Source: an uncultured Prevotellaceae bacterium (GTDB lineage: Bacteria > Bacteroidota > Bacteroidia > Bacteroidales > Bacteroidaceae). Taken from it: 10,297 nucleotides of DNA. Numbering within the stretch: position 1 is the first letter of the stretch; each line of letters begins with the position of its first letter. Positions 1 to 7,584 of this stretch are shown here, in pieces. Under the pieces are notes generated by a model. That model was not told where the DNA came from. It ran no database searches and was given only the letters and a program-made list of their open reading frames with translations. Location: positions 1 to 10,297 of the forward strand of contig CALFJG010000092.1 in assembly GCA_937877625.1 (NCBI GenBank), in the 5' to 3' direction. The position numbers were made by a program, and so were the translations under genes.

Positions 1-63
1 TTTTCAAGTGCTTTGAAATTTTTTTCAAGTGCTTTGAAATTTTTTCCGGACGGCTTGAAAAAT
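1..63. repeat. 21-nt tandem repeat with hairpin-forming units
   Basis: Two near-identical copies of a 21-nt unit lie head to tail: TTTCAAGTGCTTTGAAA occurs with its first C at 5 and again at 26. A degenerate third copy (about 41-63) keeps the TTTTTC start and the GCTTGAAA end, but its middle is CGGACG. Inside each intact unit TTTCAA and TTGAAA are inverted around a GTGCT loop, so every unit could fold into a small hairpin. The array begins at base 1, so more copies may lie to the left. No coding potential is seen in 1-126. The function is unknown; a structural or variable-number repeat is possible. Confidence 0.8.
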
Positions 64-120
64 TTTTCATCGTACATAAGAATTACAGCGTTGCGGTAGA
101 TGCGGATACAGCCCCTCTAT

Positions 121-160
121 AATATAAAAGAGGATGTGCCTATTTTGACACACCCTCTTT
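121..160 (-). terminator. Rho-independent terminator of fba
   Basis: Inverted arms at 127-138 and 149-160 form a 12-bp stem with a 10-nt loop, 55 bases past the aldolase stop. Read on the minus strand, the single imperfect pair becomes a G-U wobble and the stem is followed by the T-rich run TTTTATATT. On the plus strand that pair would be an A-C mismatch. Both facts point to termination of minus-strand transcription. Confidence 0.75.
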
Positions 161-214
161 GTATGATTGAGGTTGGACTTTGTTTATTTCCTCCCTCGGA
201 GGTAGCAACAATAC

Positions 215-1219
215 TTAGCCTACGAGTTTGTTGTCGCTGCCGAGCACATCAGTAATCTTGTGCTTGTAGAGTTCGGTCATCAAGTCGCGTGCGGGTCCGC
301 AGTACTTGCGTGGGTCGAACTCACCGGGTTTGTCGTTGAACACCTTGCGCACGGCTGCTGTGAAGGCGAGGCGGCTGTCGCTGTCGATGTTGATTTTGCA
401 AACGGCACTGGCGGCTGCCTTGCGGAGCTGCTCCTCGGGAATACCTACGGCATCGGGCAGTTTGCCGCCGTTGGCATTGATGATGTCCACATACTCTTGT
501 GGCACGCTGCTGCTGCCGTGGAGTACGATGGGGAAGCCGGGGAGCTTCTCCATAATGGCATCGAGCACGTCGAAAGCCAGGGGTGGGGGTACGAGGCGGC
601 CTGTATTCGGGTCGCGCGTGCATTGCTCGGGCTTAAACTTGTAGGCGCCGTGGCTCGTGCCGATGCTGATAGCGAGGCTATCTACGCCGGTGCGTGTCAC
701 AAAGTCAATCACCTCTTCGGGCTGTGTGTAGTGGCTCTCTTCGGCCTGCACCTCGTCTTCCACACCGGCCAATACGCCGAGCTCGCCCTCTACCGTTACG
801 TCAAATTGGTGGGCGTAGTCCACCACTTGTTTTGTCAGGGCGATGTTCTCCTCATAGGGCAGCGCGCTGCCATCAATCATCACGCTGCTGAAACCGAAGT
901 CCACACAGCTCTTGCACACTTCAAAACTATCGCCGTGGTCAAGGTGGAGACATATCTCAGGCTTTTCGCAGCCAAGTTCCTTGGCGTATTCCACAGCACC
1001 TTGTGCCATATAGCGCAGAAGCGTTTGGTTAGCGTAGTTGCGGGCACCTTTCGACACCTGAAGAATTACGGGACTCTTGAGCTCGCTGCTGGCCTTGATG
1101 ATGGCCTGAAGCTGCTCCATGTTGTTGAAGTTAAAGGCGGGGATGGCGTATCCGCCGTCAATGGCACGCTTGAACATCTCACGGGTGTTCACGAGGCCGA
1201 GTTCTTTGTAACTTACCAT
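215..1219 (-). CDS. fba: class II fructose-1,6-bisphosphate aldolase
   Basis: Zinc-dependent cytosolic aldolase that reversibly cleaves fructose 1,6-bisphosphate to glyceraldehyde 3-phosphate and dihydroxyacetone phosphate in glycolysis and gluconeogenesis. The 334-aa product covers the full TIM-barrel family. Visible motifs: HLDHGD at 92-97 (the Asp94/His95 pair matches the catalytic Asp and a zinc His), VEGELG at 143-148, GTSHGAYKF around zinc ligand His190, LHGSSSVP with His234, and KINIDSDSR at 275-283, the substrate-binding Asn/Asp segment. The frame is open 19 codons further upstream to 1276, but that start would lie upstream of the candidate -7 box at 1258-1265. The family N-terminus begins MVSYKELGLVNTREMF, so the ATG at 1217-1219 is chosen. 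It is transcribed alone, divergent from the lipoprotein gene that follows. Confidence 0.96.
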   Translation of the reverse strand: MVSYKELGLVNTREMFKRAIDGGYAIPAFNFNNMEQLQAIIKASSELKSPVILQVSKGARNYANQTLLRYMAQGAVEYAKELGCEKPEICLHLDHGDSFEVCKSCVDFGFSSVMIDGSALPYEENIALTKQVVDYAHQFDVTVEGELGVLAGVEDEVQAEESHYTQPEEVIDFVTRTGVDSLAISIGTSHGAYKFKPEQCTRDPNTGRLVPPPLAFDVLDAIMEKLPGFPIVLHGSSSVPQEYVDIINANGGKLPDAVGIPEEQLRKAAASAVCKINIDSDSRLAFTAAVRKVFNDKPGEFDPRKYCGPARDLMTELYKHKITDVLGSDNKLVG

Positions 1220-1257
1220 AATTTGTAGATTTGAAAATGTTTTAGTTCTAACGCAGG

Positions 1258-1265
1258 CAAAAATA
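1258..1265 (-). promoter_or_regulatory. candidate -7 box of fba promoter
   Basis: On the minus strand this reads TATTTTTG and fits the Bacteroidota -7 consensus TAnnTTTG. It lies about 38 bases before the chosen fba start and predicts a leader of about 30 nt. No clear -33 TTTG is visible, so this is a moderate call. Confidence 0.5.
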
Positions 1266-1308
1266 TGAAAAATCACCTATATAACTCCTCTCACCTCCGA
1301 AAAAAGCC

Positions 1309-1316
1309 TAACTTTG
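1309..1316 (+). promoter_or_regulatory. candidate -7 box upstream of the 1353 lipoprotein gene
   Basis: TAACTTTG matches the Bacteroidota -7 consensus TAnnTTTG and lies 36 bases before the ATG. The 11-nt context GCCTAACTTTG recurs exactly in front of sbcD at 2230-2240. No convincing -33 element is seen 19-21 bases upstream. With the fba box it makes a divergent promoter region. Confidence 0.55.
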
Positions 1317-1352
1317 TAGCCGTAAAGAGCAATCCTCCCTTGTTTTAGACAA

Positions 1353-2159
1353 ATGAAAACCCTACGTTTCGCCTGCTTACTGCTTTTGCCCGTATGGTGT
1401 GCGCTGTTTCTTTCCTCGTGTGGATTGTTCAGCCACGAGAGTGTGGAGGTGGAGCACGTTTCCGACTCGGTGGGCTATGCTGAGGCGGGTAAGCCGGTGG
1501 TTAGTGCGTTGCTCGAGGTGGATTATCCCTCGGGCGGCGACCCGCTGATGGTGCGCGGGGTGAAACAATGGATGGGTGGACTATTGGGGCTGACCGACAC
1601 CACCGCTATGGCAGGTGCTGAGCAGTTTGTTGAGGCTTTCTACAAGCAAAATGAGCCTGGCAAAGAAATGCTCAAGAATTTCCCCGCAGGCTATCAATAT
1701 AACCTCACGGTGAAAAAGGTTGATGAAACAGCGGCGTATGTGACATTCCTTATTACCACCCACACGCGCAGCGGTGCGGAGGAAATGACGATGCATACGG
1801 GTGCTACGTTTGTGAAGCCCACGGCCAAGATCTTTGGCTATGAGATGTTTGTGGCCGACAGGCCGCGTAGCCTCGCCGTACTGGTGATGAACGGTTTGTG
1901 TAAGACGCTTGACGCTGAAGATTTCAACACCTTAACACGCTATATTGATGCCTCGTGTTTCTCTCCGTTGGATAACGGGGTGAACAAACTGCCACAGGCG
2001 GCTCCTTGGATAGAAGGCGACGATGTGGTTTTTCAATATGCTGCGGACGAGCTGCGCTGCGATTCTATCGCCTTGCCACAAGCTCGCGTGCCGCTCGCGC
2101 AAGCAAAAGAATTCTTCTCACCTTCCTTTGTCCGGGCTTTAGAGGAGGCCAATAAGTGA
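1353..2159 (+). CDS. lipoprotein, DUF3298/RsiV-like C-terminal domain (probable)
   Basis: 268-aa predicted lipoprotein. Residues 1-22 form a signal peptide (basic start, hydrophobic core LLLLPVW..ALFL) ending in the lipobox LSSC, so Cys23 would be the lipidated residue. The body starts with ALLEVDYPSGGDPL and a following helix (VKQWMGGLLG). The C-terminal part reads DDVVFQYAADELRCDSIALP, followed by a strand and helix (ARVPLAQAKEFF). This order resembles the DUF4163/DUF3298 family found in RsiV-like and PdaC-like extracytoplasmic proteins, where a VVFxFxxYEIAPYAxG..xxxIPYxxL pattern is usual. The match is by eye and imperfect: the usual Pro-Tyr is replaced here. No catalytic motif is recognisable. 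It is probably anchored in the periplasm or outer membrane. It has its own promoter and no obvious operon partner. Confidence 0.8.
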   Translation: MKTLRFACLLLLPVWCALFLSSCGLFSHESVEVEHVSDSVGYAEAGKPVVSALLEVDYPSGGDPLMVRGVKQWMGGLLGLTDTTAMAGAEQFVEAFYKQNEPGKEMLKNFPAGYQYNLTVKKVDETAAYVTFLITTHTRSGAEEMTMHTGATFVKPTAKIFGYEMFVADRPRSLAVLVMNGLCKTLDAEDFNTLTRYIDASCFSPLDNGVNKLPQAAPWIEGDDVVFQYAADELRCDSIALPQARVPLAQAKEFFSPSFVRALEEANK

Positions 2160-2232
2160 AAATGTCTCAAAGACCGTAACCGCACAACAAATCTTTTTGT
2201 CCGCCAACCACCGATAGAAAACGATTTTTGCC

Positions 2233-2240
2233 TAACTTTG
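2233..2240 (+). promoter_or_regulatory. candidate -7 box of the sbcDC promoter
   Basis: TAACTTTG fits the Bacteroidota -7 consensus and sits in GCCTAACTTTG, the same 11-mer found before the 1353 gene. Transcription would start near 2247 and give an unusually long sbcD leader of about 170 nt. There is no clear -33 match. Confidence 0.5.
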
Positions 2241-2297
2241 CTTTAAAGAAACAAAACGGTGCTGCAAGAAATAAGGAATTAAGGAAACATAACGAAC

Positions 2298-2406
2298 TTC
2301 AACATTGCCTTGGCGAGCAAAAGCCTGTTGAAAACGTACGTTGTAGCACGTCATTTTATCCGACATAACGAAACCTATTTAGTCTGTGGTGCAACAAGCA
2401 CCATAG
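2298..2406 (+). promoter_or_regulatory. structured 5' leader of sbcD
   Basis: Three inverted repeats lie between the candidate promoter and the sbcD start. TTCAACA (2298-2304) pairs with TGTTGAA (2326-2332). AACGTACGTT (2333-2342) is a perfect 10-nt palindrome. CTGTGGTGC (2384-2392) pairs with GCACCATAG (2398-2406) around an AACAA loop, as nine pairs with one G-U. The last hairpin ends 11 bases before the ATG, where it could affect ribosome access. No known riboswitch class is recognised. Confidence 0.4.
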
Positions 2407-2417
2407 TACGTTAGCCT

Positions 2418-3650
2418 ATGAAAATCATACATACCGCCGACTGGCATCTCGGTAATACCTTTCACGGCCACGACCGTGAAACGGAGCAACGCCACTTTCT
2501 CACCTGGCTTGTCGAAGCAATCCGCCTTCACGCACCCGACGCACTGGTCGTTTCAGGCGACGTTTTTGACAGTGCCAACCCCTCAGCGCAGGCCGAGGCT
2601 CTTTATTATGACTTTCTTAGCCGCACCGCCGAAACCCTTCCCGGCCTACAAATCATCGTTACTGCCGGGAATCACGACTCCCCGCGCCGCATAGAAGCCC
2701 CCGCGCCATTGCTGGGCTTGCACCAAATCCATGTGGTAGGCAACGTGCCGCATCTTTCCGACGGCTCACCGGATATTTCTGCGCTCGCTATTCCGCTTGT
2801 CAACCGCGAGAGCGGCCTCGTGGAGTGTGTTTGCTGGGCTATGCCTTTCCTGCGCGCGGTAGATTGCCCCGAGGGTGTCACTCAGAACGATGCTCTGGGC
2901 TGGTACTACGAACAATTCCTACGTACTATGCGGCGGAGTGAGTGGCGCGGCTTGCCGTGTATCGCCACAGGCCACTTCTATACAGCCAATGCCGAGGTGT
3001 GTGCCAATGAGCACAGCGAGCGGCTGGTGGTGGGCGGACAAGATCGTGTGAATGTCAATGTGCTGAGTGCCGCTTTTAGCTATATAGCCCTCGGCCATAT
3101 CCACAAGGCACAGTGCGTGTCGAACCGCCCCGCCGCCTACTACGCGGGGAGTATGCTCCCTATGTCGTTTAGCGAGAAACGTTATCAACACGGTGTTAAC
3201 CTCGTAGAGATAAATAGCGATGGTGTCACGCGCGTGACACGCATAGACTATCAGCCCTTGCGCGCGCTAATCTCTATTCCGCAAAACGGGGCTTCCTCGC
3301 CCGATGGCGTGCGCTATGAGGTGCAGAAATTACCCGCCCGCCCGACAGACGATGATGGTGCGCGGTGGCCGTACTTAGAGATACGCGTTGTGCAGGAACA
3401 GCCCGATCCCAGTTTCTTTGCTGACATTTGCCGGGTACTGCAAGAAAAGGCCGTCTTCTTATGCCGAATGAACGCGGAGAGAAACACTACCGACGACCGC
3501 GAACCCGAACTCACCGTAGAACGACTTAAAGACCTCTCGCCGTTAGATATGGCACAGCAAGTATATAGAGAACAGTACGGCAACTATTTGCCGAACGAAA
3601 TGGAAGAACGTTTCCGTATCGCGCTTGAGGAGGTGCAAAACGAAGAATAA
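2418..3650 (+). CDS. sbcD: SbcD, exonuclease subunit of the SbcCD (Rad50-Mre11) complex
   Basis: Mn-dependent nuclease of the calcineurin-like phosphoesterase superfamily, the bacterial Mre11. With SbcC it opens DNA hairpins and trims double-strand ends, including protein-blocked ones. The five metallophosphoesterase motifs are intact: ADWHLG (Asp8, His10), SGDVFD (Asp48), AGNHDS (Asn85, His86, Asp87), TGHF (His186) and LGHIHK (His227, His229). Residues from about 260 to 410 form the usual capping and SbcC-binding tail. At 410 aa it is close to E. coli SbcD. The ATG at 2418 gives the canonical MKIIHTADWHLG start. The SbcC start lies 31 bases past its stop, so the two are co-transcribed. Confidence 0.96.
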   Translation: MKIIHTADWHLGNTFHGHDRETEQRHFLTWLVEAIRLHAPDALVVSGDVFDSANPSAQAEALYYDFLSRTAETLPGLQIIVTAGNHDSPRRIEAPAPLLGLHQIHVVGNVPHLSDGSPDISALAIPLVNRESGLVECVCWAMPFLRAVDCPEGVTQNDALGWYYEQFLRTMRRSEWRGLPCIATGHFYTANAEVCANEHSERLVVGGQDRVNVNVLSAAFSYIALGHIHKAQCVSNRPAAYYAGSMLPMSFSEKRYQHGVNLVEINSDGVTRVTRIDYQPLRALISIPQNGASSPDGVRYEVQKLPARPTDDDGARWPYLEIRVVQEQPDPSFFADICRVLQEKAVFLCRMNAERNTTDDREPELTVERLKDLSPLDMAQQVYREQYGNYLPNEMEERFRIALEEVQNEE

Positions 3651-3681
3651 CCTTTTTCTTAACCCTCAGATATTTACCGCT

Positions 3682-6600
3682 GTGAAAATAGAGAAAATAA
3701 TTATCCGCAACCTCACGTCCCTTGAGGGAGAACATATTATAGACTTCACCGAAGAGCCCCTGCGCTCTGCGGGGCTGTATGCTATCACGGGCGACACAGG
3801 CTCGGGCAAGAGTACTATCCTTGATGCCATCTGTGTGGCACTCTACGGGCGCGCCCCGCGCTTCGAGGGCATAGAAGGCATACGCAGTGAGAAACTGACG
3901 GCTGGACCCGACGGAGAAAAGTCGATACAAGCCAAAGACCCTCGCGGGCTGCTCCGACGCGGACAGAAAGAGGGTGGTAGTAGCGTGGTTTTTGCCATGC
4001 CCGATGGCACACGCTACGAGGCATCGTGGAGCGTACGCCTCCGACGCACCGGCACCTACGACCGGGCCGTACAGACACTGCGCCAACTCGCGCCGCGCGT
4101 CAAGGACTTCAGCGCAGAGGAGGTACGCACACGTATCGTTGATATCATAGGGCTTGACTACGACCAGTTTACACGCACCGTGATGCTCGCCCAAAATAGT
4201 TTTGCAGGCTTCCTGCGTGCCCGCCACGACGAAAAGTCCGCCCTGCTCGAAAAGCTTACCGGCACGGAAATCTACGGCAAACTCTCTGTCAAAATCTTTG
4301 AGAAAGCGCGCGAAGCCGAAGAGGTGGTAAAAGAATACGTTGCCACAGAAAACACGTTGCAAAAAGACTACCTCGCAGCCGAGAAGAAACAAGAGGCCGA
4401 GGCCGAGCAACAACTGTTGCAGAAACAAATCAACGATGCCACCGCTGAGCGCGAGGCACTGATGCGCCAGATGGAGTGGCTCGACAACTACCAGAAAGGA
4501 CAGCGCGAGGTGGAGCACTTAGAACGCCAGCGCGCTGAGGCCGAGCGAGCACGTGTGGCACGTAGTAGCGATGAACAAATCCTGCGGCTCTACGACCAGG
4601 TGCAACCCGTGGCCGCCCTCTGGCGGCGCATACAAGACTTGCGTGCCGCTGCTCTGCGCTGGCGTGAGCAAGAGGAGCAAATGGGGCGTGAACTCGTTGC
4701 CGCCACAGCACGCTCCACCGAGGCACACCGAGCGCACGACCGAGCCTCAGAGTACCGCAGAGAAGCCGAGCGAATACTTGCTGACCGACAGACCGACATT
4801 GAACGCGGCTTCCAACTCATAGGAGAGATAAACGCCGCACGACAAGCCGTGGCACGGGCTAAAAATAATGCCGAAGAAACTGAGCGCGACTTAACGGGGA
4901 AACACGATAGCGTGGAGGCACAAAAGCTGAAACTCAACGAGCAGCAACAGGTGGTGAGCAAGGATAAATACCATAAGCAATCGCTCACCGTACACGAGAC
5001 GATGTTTGAAAACTTCGGCATCGTGAAAGAAAAACTTATCGACTTCAAAAACGAAGATGAGATAAACAAAGAATGTCATCGCCAACTTAAGGAACGACAA
5101 CAGAAACTACAAGAGCTACAAATTGTTGTTGATCAGTTGCGCCGCAACGGACAAGAGGCGCACACGCGTATGCTGGCCTACCAAAACAATCTTGAGGTGC
5201 ATCGACAGGGCGTGCGCGGCATCGATGGCCAGCAGTTGCAACAACAGGTGGCAGAAAACAATGCACGCCTGCAGCAGCTCTTGCGCGCCGAGAAACTCTG
5301 GCGACGCATAGCCGACGGCTACGAACAGGTGAATGAACGGCAAAACAAATACTCGCGCGAGGAAGTAGATATTGAGCAACAACACCGTAAGATTGACATA
5401 GCCCACGCCGAGGAGCAGAAACTTGTCGAGGAAAACGAACGACACTATAAGTCGTACACCCTCTCGCAGAGTCAAGACATTCAGTCGCTACGCCATAACC
5501 TGGAGGAAGGACGCCCCTGCCCCCTTTGTGGTGCCACGCACCATCCCTACCATACCGAGACAGAACGTGCCTTAGGCGAACTCGTGTCGAACCTGCGCTA
5601 TGAGTGGCAAGACAGTCAGGCACGCCTTTCGCATCATCGCGAAAATCTGCGTGCTATGGAGCTGGAACTCCAACGCCTTGAGACACAACACCTGGCCGAT
5701 GCCGACTTCCTTGACGACCGTCGCCGTATGTTGCAAGACGACATCGAAGAGTGGAAAACGTATGCCGCGCTCGACGGGTCGTTTGCCGACAGCAGTGTTA
5801 CGGTGAACCACCACGCACGCATTACACTCATTTCTTTGCTCATCGACCGCACAAAGCGCGAGAACGACGAACTTTCGCGCTCACTGCGAGAGTTCACCCA
5901 CCACCAAAATCATATCAACCGCCTCAACGATGACATCGCGAACCTCTCGGGGCGTATCAACGAAGATAAAGAAAAACTTGCCAACGCCGAGCAGGAGGTG
6001 GCGCGTACGGAAGGTAGTCTTGACAATGTGCGCGAACGCGTGGAGAACAGCGATAAACGCTATAGCGCACTCTATCAAGACTTAGACGCTTATATCAACG
6101 TTACATCGTGGCACGATGAATGGAAGAAGGGACACGACAACTTCCGCACGCAACTCAACGGCTTGGAGGCCGATTGGCGGCGCGTGTGCAGTGCGATAGA
6201 GAACGGAGAGGCACGCCTCTCGGCTTTGCAGAGTGAACTTACACAACTCCAACGTGCTGAGACAGAGGCCAAACGTGTGTCGGTGGAAGCCTCCGACCAA
6301 CTACGAAGCCTGCAAAACGACCTTAAGACGAAAGAAGATGAGTTCTATCGTATCTTTGGCGAAAGCGATCCTGCCACACTTCGTACACAACTGCAAGAAG
6401 CGGTAGAAAACGCTAAGCAAGCCGAGCAACAGGCCGACCAAGCAGAACGCCGTGCCGACGATGCCGTGACAGGACTCGGGGGACGGAAGCAAAAACTTGC
6501 CGAGCAACGCGATGCCGACAACGAAGAGTATCAAGAAAAGACCTCTGAACTCGATCGCTGGATACTCAACTACAACCGTGAAAACGCACCGCTGCAAACA

Positions 6601-7437
6601 GCAGAACTAAACGACCTGCTCGGTTCGGGACGCGACTACCTGCTCCTGCGCCGACAGTTGCGCGACCTGCGTGATGCACAGAAAGCAGCGAACCAACGCC
6701 TAAAAGCCGCCGAGGAACGCCTAAACGCTATGCACGAACAGCCCAATAAACCACGTGTGGACGGAGAGGCCGGACGAGAAATGCTACTCAACCAAGCCGA
6801 ACACGTAAATACAATGCTTGTGACCTTGCGACAGCAGCACTTAGAAGTGTCCTCGCGGCTTATTGCACATAATAAAGCTGAACAACAGATTAACGAACTG
6901 CACGAAACAATGGAAAAGGCACGGATGAATTACCACTGGTGGAGCAGCCTTTCTAAAGTTTTCGGCTCTGCCGATGGCAAACGTTTTCGCGAGTTGGCGC
7001 AGCAATATACGTTTGCCAGCCTTGTGGCGCGCGCGAATAGCCGCTTGGCCAATTTCTCACCTCGTTATCGACTATCTGTACTGCCCGGCACGCTAACGCT
7101 TGAAGTGGTTGACCGCGATATGTTCGACCGCCGCCGCTATGCCAATAGCCTTTCGGGGGGCGAAACGTTTGTGGTGAGCTTGGCATTGGCCTTGGCACTT
7201 TCAAGCCTAAGCGGAGCAGGACTGCCACTCGGAAGTCTTTTTATCGACGAAGGCTTCGGTAATTTGGACCGGCAATCGCTCGACCTCGTCATGTCCGCTT
7301 TGTCCAACTTAGAAAATAGTGCAGGGAGAAAGGTGGGTATCATTAGCCACACCGAACAAATTCGGACGGGCATTACTCCGCAAGTTCATCTTATTACACA
7401 GCAAGCAAACGGAAGTAGTAAGGTCAGAATAGAATAA
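3682..7437 (+). CDS. sbcC: SbcC, SMC-like ATPase subunit of the SbcCD nuclease
   Basis: Rad50-type ABC ATPase that partners SbcD, binds DNA ends and gates nuclease access. The product is 1251 aa from the GTG at 3682. This start is preferred because family members begin MKIEKIIIRNL; an upstream TTG at 3625 would overlap sbcD and add an unrelated 19 residues. Motifs in order: Walker A GDTGSGKST (37-45), Q-loop AQNSF (Gln171), a long heptad-rich coiled coil, the zinc hook CPLCG (Cys613, Cys616), the returning coiled coil, ABC signature LSGGE (1157-1161), Walker B LFIDEG (Asp1189, Glu1190), and H-loop His1223. All ATPase residues are present. It is about 200 residues longer than E. coli SbcC (1048 aa), with the extra length in the coiled-coil arms on either side of the hook. 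Arg/Glu/Gln-rich composition fits the coiled coil. Confidence 0.95.
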   Translation: MKIEKIIIRNLTSLEGEHIIDFTEEPLRSAGLYAITGDTGSGKSTILDAICVALYGRAPRFEGIEGIRSEKLTAGPDGEKSIQAKDPRGLLRRGQKEGGSSVVFAMPDGTRYEASWSVRLRRTGTYDRAVQTLRQLAPRVKDFSAEEVRTRIVDIIGLDYDQFTRTVMLAQNSFAGFLRARHDEKSALLEKLTGTEIYGKLSVKIFEKAREAEEVVKEYVATENTLQKDYLAAEKKQEAEAEQQLLQKQINDATAEREALMRQMEWLDNYQKGQREVEHLERQRAEAERARVARSSDEQILRLYDQVQPVAALWRRIQDLRAAALRWREQEEQMGRELVAATARSTEAHRAHDRASEYRREAERILADRQTDIERGFQLIGEINAARQAVARAKNNAEETERDLTGKHDSVEAQKLKLNEQQQVVSKDKYHKQSLTVHETMFENFGIVKEKLIDFKNEDEINKECHRQLKERQQKLQELQIVVDQLRRNGQEAHTRMLAYQNNLEVHRQGVRGIDGQQLQQQVAENNARLQQLLRAEKLWRRIADGYEQVNERQNKYSREEVDIEQQHRKIDIAHAEEQKLVEENERHYKSYTLSQSQDIQSLRHNLEEGRPCPLCGATHHPYHTETERALGELVSNLRYEWQDSQARLSHHRENLRAMELELQRLETQHLADADFLDDRRRMLQDDIEEWKTYAALDGSFADSSVTVNHHARITLISLLIDRTKRENDELSRSLREFTHHQNHINRLNDDIANLSGRINEDKEKLANAEQEVARTEGSLDNVRERVENSDKRYSALYQDLDAYINVTSWHDEWKKGHDNFRTQLNGLEADWRRVCSAIENGEARLSALQSELTQLQRAETEAKRVSVEASDQLRSLQNDLKTKEDEFYRIFGESDPATLRTQLQEAVENAKQAEQQADQAERRADDAVTGLGGRKQKLAEQRDADNEEYQEKTSELDRWILNYNRENAPLQTAELNDLLGSGRDYLLLRRQLRDLRDAQKAANQRLKAAEERLNAMHEQPNKPRVDGEAGREMLLNQAEHVNTMLVTLRQQHLEVSSRLIAHNKAEQQINELHETMEKARMNYHWWSSLSKVFGSADGKRFRELAQQYTFASLVARANSRLANFSPRYRLSVLPGTLTLEVVDRDMFDRRRYANSLSGGETFVVSLALALALSSLSGAGLPLGSLFIDEGFGNLDRQSLDLVMSALSNLENSAGRKVGIISHTEQIRTGITPQVHLITQQANGSSKVRIE

Positions 7438-7445
7438 GGTGTGTT

Positions 7446-7566
7446 CTGTTGTTGCTGTCCGCTAAAAGTAAGATGAACACAAAAACTCATCCGCAATGCC
7501 CATAAACAGGCGTTGCGGATGCTTTCTTAGATATACTGGAAGACTATTAGCGGACGGCAATAATGG
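7446..7566. repeat. long imperfect inverted repeat around the sbcC terminator
   Basis: TTGCTGTCCGCTAA (7452-7465) is the reverse complement of TTAGCGGACGGCAA (7547-7560) except for one base, which pairs as G-U in plus-strand RNA. The pairing continues outward with G-U and A-T pairs to about 7446 and 7566. The arms enclose the terminator hairpin at 7488-7521, giving a two-tier structure. Its core TTAGCGGA also occurs at 8582-8589 on the far side of the lipoprotein gene. It may be structure for convergent termination or a remnant of a small repeat element. Confidence 0.6.
7488..7528. terminator. bidirectional terminator between sbcC and the FGE-fold lipoprotein gene
   Basis: CATCCGCAATGCC (7488-7500) pairs with GGCGTTGCGGATG (7509-7521) over 13 bp with one wobble and an 8-nt loop. 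On the plus strand it is followed by CTTTCTT, and on the minus strand by AGTTTTTG. It lies between the two convergent stop codons and can serve both genes. Confidence 0.85.
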
Positions 7567-7584
7567 GCTTTTAACAACAGAAGC

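Noticed and set aside
1..63. CRISPR array
   Set aside because: The units are directly adjacent with no spacers, and no cas genes are present.
260..1228. 322-codon open frame on the plus strand
   Set aside because: It is fully antisense to fba, whose protein has all the aldolase motifs. The antisense product has no recognisable domain and arises from codon bias.
1220..1276. Longer N-terminus for the aldolase
   Set aside because: The extra 19 residues are not aldolase-like, and the stretch contains the candidate -7 promoter box.
3625..3681. Upstream extension of sbcC to a TTG start
   Set aside because: It would overlap sbcD by 26 bases and add residues not found in SbcC N-termini, whereas GTG at 3682 gives the canonical KIEKIIIRNL start.
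3526..4518. 330-codon open frame on the minus strand
   Set aside because: It lies antisense to the end of sbcD and the start of sbcC, both with intact motifs. The translation is low-complexity and unlike any family.
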